Shown: in pieces, positions 42,889 through 52,083 of the stretch
Layout: each line of letters starts with the position of its first letter
Numbering within the stretch: the first letter of the stretch is position 1
Assembly: GCF_042887685.1 (NCBI RefSeq)
Contig: NZ_JBHVOS010000002.1
Location: forward strand, 124,001-188,000
DNA length: 64,000 nt
Direction of reading: 5' to 3'
Origin: Oerskovia sp042887685
Lineage (GTDB): Bacteria; Actinomycetota; Actinomycetes; Actinomycetales; Cellulomonadaceae
Position numbers and translations under genes: made by a program
Notes under the pieces: generated by a model
Databases searched by the model: none
The model's input: the letters and a program-made list of their open reading frames with translations, nothing else
What the model was told of the DNA's origin: nothing

Positions 42889-43734
42889 GTGGACACCACC
42901 GTGTACCAGCCCATCCCCGGCACCGCCGCCTCACCGGGCACGCCCGCCGTGCGCGCCCGGTCCCTGACCAAGCTGTACGGCAAGGGCGAGGCGACCGTGC
43001 GCGCGCTCGACGGCGTCGACGTGGACTTCGAGAAGGGCGCGTTCACCGCGATCATGGGCCCGTCGGGGTCGGGCAAGTCCACGCTCATGCACCTGCTCGC
43101 AGGGCTCGACACAGCCTCCAGCGGCCAGGGGTTCATCGGCGACACCGAGATCACCGCGCTGGGCGACAACGAGCTGACCCGGCTCCGCCGCGACCGCGTC
43201 GGCTTCGTCTTCCAGTCCTTCAACCTGCTGCCCATGTTCACGGCCGAGCAGAACATCACGCTCCCCATCGAGCTGGCAGGGCGCAAGGTCGACGCCGAGA
43301 CCAAGGAGTGGCTCGCGACCCTCGTCCAGACCCTGGGCCTGGGCGCACGCCTCACCCACCGCCCCAGCGAGCTCTCGGGCGGCCAGCAGCAGCGCGTCGC
43401 GATCGCCCGCGCCCTCATCGCCAAGCCCGAGGTCGTCTTCGCCGACGAGCCCACCGGGAACCTGGACTCGCGCTCGGGCGCCGAGGTCCTGAGCTTCCTG
43501 CGCCGCTCGGTGCGCGAGCTCGGCCGCACCATCATCATGGTCACGCACGACCCCACGGCCGCCGCCTACGCCGACCGCGTCATCCTCATCGCCGACGGCC
43601 GCATCGCGGGAGACATCGACAACCCGACCCCCGAGTCCGTCCTCGCCGGCCTCGACGCGCTCCGCACCCTCGAGGGCGACCCCGCGGACGCGCTCGCCGC
43701 CGGCTCGACCGGTTCGACGGCGGTGCGCGCCTGA
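42889..43734 (+). CDS. MacB/LolD-type ABC transporter ATPase
   Basis: This 281-residue ATPase has Walker A GPSGSGKS (57-64), the Q-loop in FVFQSFNLLP, the signature LSGGQQQRVAIARAL, Walker B VVFADEPTGNLD and the His switch in MVTHDPTAAAYADR. The DEPTGNLDS run is typical of the MacB/LolD/FtsE group, which powers transport by mechanical movement of its permease. The start is GTG with GGAG upstream. The stop overlaps the permease ATG (TGATG). Confidence 0.95.
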   Translation: MDTTVYQPIPGTAASPGTPAVRARSLTKLYGKGEATVRALDGVDVDFEKGAFTAIMGPSGSGKSTLMHLLAGLDTASSGQGFIGDTEITALGDNELTRLRRDRVGFVFQSFNLLPMFTAEQNITLPIELAGRKVDAETKEWLATLVQTLGLGARLTHRPSELSGGQQQRVAIARALIAKPEVVFADEPTGNLDSRSGAEVLSFLRRSVRELGRTIIMVTHDPTAAAYADRVILIADGRIAGDIDNPTPESVLAGLDALRTLEGDPADALAAGSTGSTAVRA

Positions 43735-46487
43735 TGGTCCGGCTCACCCTGGCGCAGATGCGCCGCAGCGTCGGGCGGCTCAGCGCCGCCGGCATCGCGA
43801 TCCTCATCGGGACCGCCTTCCTCACCGCGACCCTGCTCGCGGGGACCATCATCAGCAGCATCACGACCGACTCGATCGCCGCGCAGTTCGCCGACTCCGA
43901 CCTCGTGGTCACGAACGGTGCAGGCATCGACCCGGCAGGGCTCGAGGACATCCGCGGGACCGACGGCGTCGAGGCCGCCGACCCCCAGGTCATGCGCGCC
44001 TTCGAGCTCGTCTCGGGGGGCAAGCGCACCTACCAGGTCGTCGTCCCGACCGCCTCGGACCCGCGCTTCGAGGCCCAGGAGCTCGTCGAAGGTGCGATGC
44101 CCGCACGCTCGGGCGAGATCGCGCTGCCGACCGACGTCGCCGAGCGGCTCGGGCTCGGGCTCGGCGACACGGTGACGGTCGTGCGCTCGGTGTGGACGCC
44201 CGGTTCCGAGGACACGACGACCGGGACCGGCGCAGCCGGCGAGGACGGCGCCCCCTCCGAGGACGCCGCCGCGCCCGAGACCGCACCGGCCGACGCGACC
44301 GACGAGGCCGAGGGCGCGCCCGCCCCCGCCGACGAGACCGCGCCCGGCGAGGAGTCGGCCGCCGGCAGCTTCGTCGACACGAACGAGAAGCTGACCGTCG
44401 TCGGGACCCTCGACGACCCGATGGGCGCCTACGCCCAGGTGGGCGGCGCGGGCGTCCTGTCGACCGAGGACATGACCGCCTGGGAGGCCGACAGCGTCGT
44501 CCCGGGCGAGTCCGCGACCGCGTACAACGCGGTCCTGGTCGCCCTGGCACCCGGCACCGACCTCGAAGCCGTCCGATCGACCATCACCGGCTCGCTCGGC
44601 GCCGACACCACGGTCTGGACGAGCGCCGAGTACGCCAAGGAGCAGGCCGCCCAGATGACGGGCGGCGAGGACGTCTTCACCTACGTGATCCTCACGTTCG
44701 CGGCGATCGCGCTGCTCGTCGCCGCCCTCGTCATCGCGAACACCTTCCAGGTGCTCGTGGCCCAGCGCACCCGGACGCTCGCACTCCTGCGCTGCGTCGG
44801 CGCGGACCGCAAGCAGCTGGCCCGCTCGGTCCTGCTCGAGGCCGTGATCCTGGGGCTGGTCGCGTCGGTCGCCGGCATCCTGTTCGGCATCGGGCTCGTC
44901 CAGCTCGCGCTGACCGTCGCGGGCCGCATGGACCTCGGCATCCCGCTGCCGTCCGTCGTCCAGGTGACGGCCGTCGCGGTCCTCGTCCCGCTGCTCGTCG
45001 GGACCGTCGTGACGCTCGTCGCGTCGTTCTCCCCGGCACGTGCCGCGACCCGGGTCGCCCCGCTCGCCGCGCTGCGCCCCTCCGACGCACCGACCCTCAC
45101 GTCGGGCGCGGGACGCATCCGCCTCGCGATCTCGTCGATCCTCGTCGTCGGCGGTGCCGGCCTCCTGGTCCTGGGGGTCCTCCTCGGGCAGCAGGGCAGC
45201 GCAGAAGGCGGACTGCTCGCCGCGACCGCAGGTGGCGCGGCCTCGTTCGTGGGCGTCCTCGTGGGAGCGATCTTCTGGCTCCCCAAGGTCGTGAGCCTCG
45301 TGGGCAAGGTCCTGACGGGTTCGGGCAGCACGGCCAAGCTCGCGGCCGCGAACACGCTGCGCAACCCGCGCCGCACGGCCGCGACGAGCACCGCGCTCCT
45401 CATCGGCGTGACGCTCGTGGCCATGATGTCGACCGGGGCCGTGAGCGCCCGGATGAGCATGAACGACGAGCTCGACGGCCGCTACCCTGTGGACGTCTCG
45501 CTCGCGACCGACGGCTTCGACGAGTACGGCGGCAACCAGCCCGTCGCGCTCCCCCGGTCCACGATCGGCACGGCCGAGAAGGTCGACGGCGTCGAGTCCG
45601 TCGTCCCGCTGACCGCGACGTCCGTCACGGTCGACCTCGACGGCGACGACGTCACGTTCCTCGCACGCGGCGTCGACCCCGAGGCCGCGAGCACGCTCGT
45701 GCGCGACAAGGAGGCCGTCGAGGGCCTGGCCCCCGGCACGGTCGTCGTCCCGGCGGGCGTCGCCAAGGACTGGAACGTCTCGTCGGGCGACCAGCTCGTG
45801 CTGACCGCGGCCCCGCTCCCCGACGACGCGGACCCTCAGGGCACGCCCGCGACCCTCGAGGCGCTCGTGACCCCCATGGGTGGTCGTGCGCTGCTCGTCA
45901 CGCCGCAGACGCTCGAGGGCGTCGCGACCGGGACACCCGTCACGAGCGCGTGGGTCGGGCTGGCCGACGTCAACGACGCAGCCTCCGTGGTGCCGGCCCT
46001 CCAGGACGCGCTCGCGGAGACCGACCTCCCGATCGACGTCACGGGGGCCGCGGTCGAGCGGGCGATGTACCAGAAGGTCGTCGACACGATCCTCGGCGTC
46101 ATCGTCGGCCTCCTCGCGGTCGCGGTCGTCATCGCCCTCATCGGTGTCGCGAACACGCTCTCGCTGTCGGTCATCGAGCGCCGACGCGAGTCCGCGACCC
46201 TGCGGGCCATCGGCCTGAGCCGGTCCCAGCTGCGGTGGATGCTCGCGATCGAGGGCATGCTCATCGCAGGGGTCGGCGCGGTGCTCGGCATCCTGCTGGG
46301 CATCCTGTACGGCTGGGCCGGTGCGTCCGCGGCCCTCGCCGTGATGGGCGACGTGACCCTCGCCGTACCGTGGCGCGACGTCGCCCTGGTCATGGTCGTG
46401 GCGCTCGTCGCGGGTCTGCTCGCCTCGGTGATCCCGGGCCGCTCGGCAGCCCGCACCTCGCCCGTGGAGGCGCTCGCGGTCGAGTGA
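43734..46487 (+). CDS. FtsX/MacB-like ABC permease, duplicated form
   Basis: This 917-residue permease has an N-terminal helix (about 15-40), a large extracytoplasmic domain, then three helices with FtsX motif ALLRCVGADRKQLARSVLLEA. A second copy of this plan follows (helix near 455-480 and 490-515, a second outside domain, and three C-terminal helices with ATLRAIGLSRSQLRWMLAIEG). An acidic Ala/Glu/Pro/Thr-rich insert (about 160-210) interrupts the first outside domain. Such permeases with MacB ATPases export peptides, lipids or antibiotics or confer resistance. The substrate is unknown. A perfect hairpin follows. Confidence 0.93.
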   Translation: MVRLTLAQMRRSVGRLSAAGIAILIGTAFLTATLLAGTIISSITTDSIAAQFADSDLVVTNGAGIDPAGLEDIRGTDGVEAADPQVMRAFELVSGGKRTYQVVVPTASDPRFEAQELVEGAMPARSGEIALPTDVAERLGLGLGDTVTVVRSVWTPGSEDTTTGTGAAGEDGAPSEDAAAPETAPADATDEAEGAPAPADETAPGEESAAGSFVDTNEKLTVVGTLDDPMGAYAQVGGAGVLSTEDMTAWEADSVVPGESATAYNAVLVALAPGTDLEAVRSTITGSLGADTTVWTSAEYAKEQAAQMTGGEDVFTYVILTFAAIALLVAALVIANTFQVLVAQRTRTLALLRCVGADRKQLARSVLLEAVILGLVASVAGILFGIGLVQLALTVAGRMDLGIPLPSVVQVTAVAVLVPLLVGTVVTLVASFSPARAATRVAPLAALRPSDAPTLTSGAGRIRLAISSILVVGGAGLLVLGVLLGQQGSAEGGLLAATAGGAASFVGVLVGAIFWLPKVVSLVGKVLTGSGSTAKLAAANTLRNPRRTAATSTALLIGVTLVAMMSTGAVSARMSMNDELDGRYPVDVSLATDGFDEYGGNQPVALPRSTIGTAEKVDGVESVVPLTATSVTVDLDGDDVTFLARGVDPEAASTLVRDKEAVEGLAPGTVVVPAGVAKDWNVSSGDQLVLTAAPLPDDADPQGTPATLEALVTPMGGRALLVTPQTLEGVATGTPVTSAWVGLADVNDAASVVPALQDALAETDLPIDVTGAAVERAMYQKVVDTILGVIVGLLAVAVVIALIGVANTLSLSVIERRRESATLRAIGLSRSQLRWMLAIEGMLIAGVGAVLGILLGILYGWAGASAALAVMGDVTLAVPWRDVALVMVVALVAGLLASVIPGRSAARTSPVEALAVE

Positions 46488-46512
46488 CCCGGCACCTCGC
46501 GCAAGCACGCCC

Positions 46513-46557
46513 GACGGCGCGCCTGTGGACGGTCTCCTCGTCCACAGGCGCGCCGTC
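46513..46557. terminator. Perfect 18-base hairpin terminator
   Basis: Arms 46513-46530 and 46540-46557 pair without mismatch around a 9-base loop, 26 bases after the permease stop. Confidence 0.88.
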
Positions 46558-46586
46558 GTCGTCTGCGGGAACCCCGCGCTCGACGA

Positions 46587-46592
46587 CAGGAT
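46587..46592 (+). promoter_or_regulatory. -10 hexamer CAGGAT for the EccC-like gene
   Basis: CAGGAT ends 6 bases before the GTG at 46599, downstream of the hairpin that ends the exporter unit. Confidence 0.45.
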
Positions 46593-46598
46593 CGGCGG

Positions 46599-49500
46599 GT
46601 GCTCATCACCCTCCATCCGGGCGTCGACCTGGACGTCCCCCTGGGGTCCCGCCTGGGAGACCTCCGCCCGGATCTCGCACGCGTCGCGTGCCGCCCCGAG
46701 ATCGCGAGCTCACCGCTCGAGGTCGACGGCGTCCTGGTCGGCGACGACCACCGGGTCGGGACCCGACCCCTCCTGCCCGGCGCGACGCTCCGCGCGACGG
46801 ACATCGGGGCGCACGGTCAGGAGGGCCGACCCGCACGCGCGCCCCGGGCCGCGAGCGCCGTCCCGGTGGACCCGGACGCTGCCGCGTTGCGCGCCCCCTG
46901 GCACGTCGCGGTGCTCACGGGTCCCGGTTGCGGCGGCCTGCTGCCGCTGCAGCCCGGCGTCCCGCTCGTCCTGCGGCACGGGACCGGTCCGGTCGTGGTC
47001 GTCACGCTCGGGGTGTCGCGCCGCCGGGGCCCGCGGAGGTGGACCTCGAGGTCGCGGGGTGGGGCTTCGGGGGCGGGAGCCGTCGCGGGGGCGGGAGCCG
47101 AAGCGGGTGCCCGGGTACGGCTGAGGGTCTCCCGGTGCACCCCGGTCCGTGCGGCGGGCCGCGTCGTCGTCCAGGGCGGCACCGAGCAGCCCGTGCACGT
47201 CCACGGTCGCTCGCCCGAGGGCAGGCGGCGGCACGTGCCGTACGGAGCCGTCCGGCGGTGGCCCCCGGGTCACGTGCTCGAGGTAGGTGCCACGACCTAC
47301 GACCTGCGCCCCCGTCCCCACCTCGACGAGTGGGACGTCGCGAGCGGGCTCTCCCACCCGGCCCCGGCCGCCCCGCGGGGACTTCTCGACCCGGCGTCCC
47401 TCACGATGGCGATCACACCGGCCATCGGGTCGCTCGCGCTCGCTGCCGGGACGCGTCAACCCTTGTTCGCGCTCCTCGCGCTGGTCGGCCCGCTCACGCT
47501 CCTGATCCCCCTTCTCGCCCGACGGCGTCGCACCGCCGTGAGCGGACTGCCCGGCATGACAGGAGGGCGCCCCGGGCAGGACGGGTCGGCCCCCGGGAGA
47601 GCGGCCGACCCTGCGCTCTCCGTGGACGGGCCGCGCACCGCAGGTCGCCGTGACGGGCCAGCGCCGTCGTCCCGGCGCGAGCGTCGCACCCCTGTGCCGG
47701 GCGCCCTGCTCGACCGGTCCAGGCACCCCGACCCGCACCCGGCCGACCTCCTGACCGCCGCGTTCGCCGCCCACCACGCGACCGAGGCCCGTCCGCCGGG
47801 CACGCCTGCGGCCGCGGGCACTCAGCCACTCGGTGCGCCCGTACCCCGGGCCGCCGTCGCGAGCGCCCAGGGCGCCCGCCTGCCGGACGGTTGCGTGGCG
47901 GTCGTCGGGCCCCGGGTCGAGCGCCTGGCGGCCGCGCGATCCCTGCTCCTCGCCCAGGTCGCCTCGGGGGCCGAGGTCGACGCCGTGCACCGCGACGAGC
48001 TGGCGTCGGACTGGTCGTGGCTGCGCTGGCTGCCCGGCGCCCGCCGGAGCGACCTGGTGGTGCCCGCCCCCCAGGACGAGGGCGGGAGCCACGAGCGACC
48101 GCTCCGGGTCGTCGTGGTCGACGTCCCCACGAGTCCCGGTCCCGTCGGCCGGGGCACCACGTCCGACCCCCTGGTCGAGGCCCTCGAGACGTGGTGGGCA
48201 CGGCGGACGGGGACCGAGCGGCTGATCCTGCTCGCCGCCGACCGCCGGTCGGTCCCGGCCTGGTGCCGCACGCTCCTCGACACGGCCCGGCACACCTGGC
48301 ACCTGGCCGACGGCACGGTCGAGCCCGCCCCGGAGATCGGGGTGGGGGTCGACCTGGCCGAGCGGTACGCGCGGCACGTCGCGGCTGCGGCACGCCTCGG
48401 CCGGTGGCCTGCAGACACCGAACCAGCGGGCCCCGTCGACCCCACCGACCCGGTCCACCCCGACCTCGCCGCGAGCGTCTCGCTCGCCGGGCTCCTGCAC
48501 GCGCCGCTCCCCCACGACCCCGGCTCGGTGTCTACCTGGGTCGCCGCCCGGTGGTCGGCCGCCGCGGCGCGACCCCGCCCGGGACTCGACGTCCCGATCG
48601 GCACCGACGCGCAGGGCGGTACCGTCCGTGTCGACCTGGTCCGCGACGGACCGCACGCCCTGGTCGCCGGGACCACGGGCGCGGGCAAGTCCGAGCTGCT
48701 CCAGTCCCTCGTGCTGGCACTGGCCCTCACGTACGGCCCACGCGACCTCGCGATCGCGCTCGTGGACTTCAAGGGCGGCGCGGGCTTCGGCGCCTGCGTG
48801 GGCCTTCCGCACGTCGTCGGGCAGGTCACGGACCTCGAACCGGGGCTCGCCGGCCGCGCGCTCACCGGTCTGCGCGCCGAGCTGCGCCGACGCGAGCACG
48901 CCCTGGCGCAGGTCGGGGCGTCCGACGTCGACGACCTGCCGCCCGGGACGCTGCCCCGGCTCGTCGTGGTGATCGACGAGTTCCGGGCGCTCGCCGACGA
49001 CCTGCCCGACTTCCTCCCCGGTCTCCCGCGTCTCGCGTCGCAGGGCCGGTCGCTCGGGGTGCACCTCGTCCTGGCCACGCAGCGCCCCGCCGGTGCCGTG
49101 ACGGCAGACATGCGCGCGAACATCTCCCTGCGGCTGGCCCTGCGCCAGATCGACCCGGGCGACTCACGGGACGTGATCGACTCGCCGCACGCCGCGCATA
49201 TCCCGGCCGGTCGACCCGGCCGGGCGGTCCTGCGACGCGGCAACGAGCCACCGTCGGCCCTCCAGTGCGCGCACGCGGGGACGGCGGCGCCACCGCCGGG
49301 AGTCCAGGTGCGGACCGTCGGGCGGTGGTGGGCACCCCGGGACACGGCCCTCGCCCGAGAGCCTGCGACCGACCCGGTGGCCGACCTCGTCGCGGCCGCG
49401 GTCGCCGCGGCGGAGGCCGCCCGCCTCCCGACCCATGCCCCGCCATGGCTCCCCGCCCTGCCCGCTCGCGTGACGCCGTCGGACCTGAGGGGTGCGCTCC

Positions 49501-51206
49501 TGGGTGCGCCGTCCGGCGACCTGCCCCTGGCCCTGTCCGACCTGCCGGACCAGCAGAGGCGCGGCCTGGTCTCCTGGCGGCCCGAGGACGGGCACCTCGC
49601 GGTCGTCGGACGCCCGCGGTCCGGGCGGTCGACGACCCTGCACACGCTCGCCGTCTCGGCCCTCGACCGCGGCTGGGACGTCCACGTCGTCGGCGGCGCT
49701 CCGGCGCTCCCCGGCGCGCTCGCGCGGCACCCACGGTGCGGAACGGTCGTGCCACGGCACGACGCGCGGCGGGTCGCACGCCTCGTGGACCTCCTGCTCC
49801 GGGGAGCGCGCCGCCGCCCGGCCCTCGTGCTGCTCGACGACGTCGAGGACCTGCGTGCGTCCCTGGGCCGTCTCGCGTCGGGGGCAGGGGCCGACCAGCT
49901 CGGTCGCCTGCTCGCCGAGGGGCCCGCGCACGGGGTGCACGTCGCTCTCGCGGGCGGCTCCCCGGGCCTGGCGGGGCTGGCCCAGCGCACGGGCCCCCGC
50001 CTCGTGCTGGCGTCGGACGCCGTGCCCGACGACGTCGCGCACGGTGTCCCGTCACGGCTCGCCGGGCGCGGTGGTCGCCCCGGTCGAGCGGTGTGGCTCG
50101 GGGCGGGCGAGGCCGTCGAGTGCCAGGTGCTCGTCGACGCCGCCCCCGGCCGCGCGACCACGGTCGTCGGTGATCCCGACGGTGCGACCTGCGGCGACGG
50201 GCCGGTGCGGCTGCTCCCGCTGCCCCGGTACGTGGCCGAGGGCGACGTCACGAGCACCGAGGTGGCCGGGCAGGGCAGCGGTGCGGGCACGGTCGCGCCC
50301 CGGGCCCCGGTCCTGCCGCTCGGACGCCTGGTCGTAGGACGCGGGGGTGACCACGCGGGCCCCGTCCACCTCGACGTCGCGCACGGCACCCTCGTCGTGG
50401 GCCCCCCGGGGAGCGGGCGCAGCAGCGCCCTGCTGGTCCTGGCACGCCAGGTGCTCGCCGCGGGGAGGCTGCGGGCCGTCCTCTCGCCCGACGGGCGGTT
50501 CGAGGACGTCGTCCGAGGCGGTGCGCACGACCTGCACGCGGCCATCGGGCCGTCGCCGACCGAGGTGCGGGCCGTGCTCGGTGCCCTGCCGGGGGCGGGG
50601 CTCGAGGCGGGCGACGTGGTGGTCGTCGACGACCTGGACCTCGTCGTCAGGACGTCGCCTCTCGAGGCGGACGTCCTCACAGACCTGCTGAGGAGCGGCG
50701 TCGCCGTCCTCGCGTCGACCTCGACCGCAGGGGCCGCGACCGCTCACCGCGGGCCGGTCGCCGAGCTGCGCGGCGCGCGCAGCGGCCTCGTCCTGGCCCC
50801 CGAGGAACGCGGCAGCAGCGAGGTCTTCGGGAGATCTCTGGGCTGGTCGGTCGACCCCGAGATCGCGCCGACCGGTCGAGCGGTCGCGATCTGCGGCAAC
50901 GACCTGGTCCCCGTCCAGGTCGCCTCGCCCGGGACGGTCACGGTGGCACCGGCGGCCGAGCAGGACGAGGCCGGGACCGGTCGCGCCGAGGGCTCAGGCG
51001 CCGGTGAGGGCTCAGGCGCCGGTGCGGCCTCAGCCGTCCGTGCGGGCCGCGTCGCGCGTCGTCGCGACGACGACCGGGCGCAGCATGAGACCCACGAGCA
51101 CGACCAGGGCGAGCGCCATGGTCCCGATCCCGCCGGGCGTGACCTGGTACTGGAGCCAGCTGAAGGCGACCACGATCTGGAGGAGCTGCCACGTGGCCAC
51201 GGGTGA
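46599..51206 (+). CDS. EccC/EssC-like FtsK/SpoIIIE ATPase (type VII secretion-like)
   Basis: This 1535-residue protein has a beta-rich N-terminal region (about 1-260, possibly FHA-like), two membrane segments (about 268-310) and three ATPase modules. Module 1 has a canonical Walker A GTTGAGKS (about 691) and Walker B LVVVIDEF (about 787), plus LVDFKGGAGF and LATQRPAGAVTADMRANI, which are EccC/EssC signatures. Modules 2 and 3 keep only degenerate loops (GRPRSGRST near 1003, GPPGSGRSS near 1267). In type VII systems this protein drives export of WXG100 proteins. No WXG100, EccB, EccD or MycP gene is visible here, so it is an orphan or works with partners elsewhere. The last 59 codons run antisense to the next gene. 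Confidence 0.85.
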   Translation: MLITLHPGVDLDVPLGSRLGDLRPDLARVACRPEIASSPLEVDGVLVGDDHRVGTRPLLPGATLRATDIGAHGQEGRPARAPRAASAVPVDPDAAALRAPWHVAVLTGPGCGGLLPLQPGVPLVLRHGTGPVVVVTLGVSRRRGPRRWTSRSRGGASGAGAVAGAGAEAGARVRLRVSRCTPVRAAGRVVVQGGTEQPVHVHGRSPEGRRRHVPYGAVRRWPPGHVLEVGATTYDLRPRPHLDEWDVASGLSHPAPAAPRGLLDPASLTMAITPAIGSLALAAGTRQPLFALLALVGPLTLLIPLLARRRRTAVSGLPGMTGGRPGQDGSAPGRAADPALSVDGPRTAGRRDGPAPSSRRERRTPVPGALLDRSRHPDPHPADLLTAAFAAHHATEARPPGTPAAAGTQPLGAPVPRAAVASAQGARLPDGCVAVVGPRVERLAAARSLLLAQVASGAEVDAVHRDELASDWSWLRWLPGARRSDLVVPAPQDEGGSHERPLRVVVVDVPTSPGPVGRGTTSDPLVEALETWWARRTGTERLILLAADRRSVPAWCRTLLDTARHTWHLADGTVEPAPEIGVGVDLAERYARHVAAAARLGRWPADTEPAGPVDPTDPVHPDLAASVSLAGLLHAPLPHDPGSVSTWVAARWSAAAARPRPGLDVPIGTDAQGGTVRVDLVRDGPHALVAGTTGAGKSELLQSLVLALALTYGPRDLAIALVDFKGGAGFGACVGLPHVVGQVTDLEPGLAGRALTGLRAELRRREHALAQVGASDVDDLPPGTLPRLVVVIDEFRALADDLPDFLPGLPRLASQGRSLGVHLVLATQRPAGAVTADMRANISLRLALRQIDPGDSRDVIDSPHAAHIPAGRPGRAVLRRGNEPPSALQCAHAGTAAPPPGVQVRTVGRWWAPRDTALAREPATDPVADLVAAAVAAAEAARLPTHAPPWLPALPARVTPSDLRGALLGAPSGDLPLALSDLPDQQRRGLVSWRPEDGHLAVVGRPRSGRSTTLHTLAVSALDRGWDVHVVGGAPALPGALARHPRCGTVVPRHDARRVARLVDLLLRGARRRPALVLLDDVEDLRASLGRLASGAGADQLGRLLAEGPAHGVHVALAGGSPGLAGLAQRTGPRLVLASDAVPDDVAHGVPSRLAGRGGRPGRAVWLGAGEAVECQVLVDAAPGRATTVVGDPDGATCGDGPVRLLPLPRYVAEGDVTSTEVAGQGSGAGTVAPRAPVLPLGRLVVGRGGDHAGPVHLDVAHGTLVVGPPGSGRSSALLVLARQVLAAGRLRAVLSPDGRFEDVVRGGAHDLHAAIGPSPTEVRAVLGALPGAGLEAGDVVVVDDLDLVVRTSPLEADVLTDLLRSGVAVLASTSTAGAATAHRGPVAELRGARSGLVLAPEERGSSEVFGRSLGWSVDPEIAPTGRAVAICGNDLVPVQVASPGTVTVAPAAEQDEAGTGRAEGSGAGEGSGAGAASAVRAGRVARRRDDDRAQHETHEHDQGERHGPDPAGRDLVLEPAEGDHDLEELPRGHG

Positions 51207-51503
51207 CCGTCCCCACCGCTGGCCGCGGAGCAGACCACGCGCGCTGGCCACGAGGGTGACCGCGACCCCGAGGCAGAACAGGGCGAGGAAGATCGAGACC
51301 CCGGCCGAGAACGAACCGCCCGCGAGGAGCTCGGCGAGGACGACCACCGCGGCGGCGGCGAGGGCCAGCGCCTCGAGCGCGATGCCCGCGACCACGACCC
51401 ACAGCGCGGGAGGTCTCGCTCCTGCGGGGAGCGTCGCCGAGGGGCCCGCCCCGTCCTCGGGAGGCTCGGGGGATGATTGATTCGGGGTGCTCACAGGTGC
51501 CAC
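51030..51503 (-). CDS. Small integral membrane protein of unknown function
   Basis: This 157-residue protein has four hydrophobic segments (about 33-55, 65-85, 100-118 and 125-145) after a Pro/Ser-rich N-terminus. The family is not recognised. The GTG at 51503 follows TACCCT by 8 bases; a GTG at 51494 is an alternative. It converges on the EccC-like gene and overlaps its 3' end by 177 bases. The reading frame with membrane helices is clearly coding, while the opposite-strand EccC tail is charged and repetitive, so this gene is likely the real owner of the shared segment. Confidence 0.75.
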   Translation of the reverse strand: MAPVSTPNQSSPEPPEDGAGPSATLPAGARPPALWVVVAGIALEALALAAAAVVVLAELLAGGSFSAGVSIFLALFCLGVAVTLVASARGLLRGQRWGRSPVATWQLLQIVVAFSWLQYQVTPGGIGTMALALVVLVGLMLRPVVVATTRDAARTDG

Positions 51504-51511
51504 GACAACCC

Positions 51512-51517
51512 AGGGTA
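51512..51517 (-). promoter_or_regulatory. -10 hexamer TACCCT for the membrane protein
   Basis: On the minus strand TACCCT ends 8 bases before the GTG at 51503. Confidence 0.45.
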
Positions 51518-51536
51518 CGCGTGACCTGCACCTTCA

Positions 51537-51725
51537 CCGAAGTGTGACCAAGACCTCACGGTTCACCCCGCAGAAACTTTCCGGTAACCCCTTGTGCTGG
51601 GCTTCACGAGATGTGAACCTAGTTCAAGCATCAATTACCCCCCCACCTGAGCCCGAAGCCCATTGTGGACGTGCGTCCGACACATTCACAAAGCGGCCTT
51701 GCTCGTCATGCCAAGGAGACCTCAC
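51537..51725 (+). promoter_or_regulatory. Promoter and leader region of whiB1
   Basis: This AT-richer stretch contains TTGTGC at 51592-51597 and GAACCT at 51615-51620 with a 17-base gap, a candidate -35/-10 pair. The leader would be about 100 bases long and ends with AAGGAG before the ATG. The hexamer assignment is uncertain. Confidence 0.4.
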
Positions 51726-51974
51726 ATGGACTGGCGCCACCGCGCAGCCTGCCTGGAAGAAGACCCGGAGCTGTTCTTCCCGATCGGGAACACCGGCCCC
51801 GCCCTCCTGCAGATCGAAGAGGCGAAGGCCGTCTGCCGCCGCTGCGACGTCGTCGACACGTGCCTCAAGTGGGCCCTCGAGTCCGGTCAGGACGCGGGCG
51901 TCTGGGGTGGCCTGTCGGAGGACGAGCGCCGCGCGCTCAAGCGCCGCACCGCTCGCGCCCGTCGCGCCGGCTGA
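51726..51974 (+). CDS. whiB1: WhiB1-like iron-sulfur regulator
   Basis: This 82-residue WhiB protein has cluster cysteines C9, C37, C40 and C46, the VWGG turn at 59-62 and a basic C-terminus (LKRRTARARR). Length and sequence match WhiB1/WblE, an essential regulator that binds the main sigma factor and responds to nitric oxide. AAGGAG lies 7 bases before the ATG at 51726; an upstream in-frame ATG at 51663 would add residues not found in the family. It ends at a perfect hairpin. Confidence 0.93.
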   Translation: MDWRHRAACLEEDPELFFPIGNTGPALLQIEEAKAVCRRCDVVDTCLKWALESGQDAGVWGGLSEDERRALKRRTARARRAG

Positions 51975-51991
51975 GCTTCACATACTTTTCT

Positions 51992-52029
51992 CATAAAGGG
52001 CCGTCACCTGCTGGTGACGGCCCTTTATG
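51992..52029. terminator. Perfect 17-base hairpin between whiB1 and pdtaS
   Basis: Arms 51992-52008 and 52013-52029 pair without mismatch around a 4-base loop. The A/T-rich stem base gives partial T tracts on both strands, so it can terminate both convergent genes. Confidence 0.9.
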
Positions 52030-52083
52030 TTGCCCACGGAAGAGAATTGTCGGCCCGTCCGATCCTCCCCGTGAGGACGAGCG

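Noticed and set aside
42777..43733. Upstream extension of the permease frame across the ATPase gene, with TAGTGT nearby
   Set aside because: The extension overlaps the whole ATPase gene in another frame and has Arg/His-rich nonsense composition. The permease start at 43734 is well supported by the TGATG overlap.
51663..51725. Longer whiB1 start at 51663
   Set aside because: The added residues are not found in WhiB1 proteins, and AAGGAG precedes the ATG at 51726.
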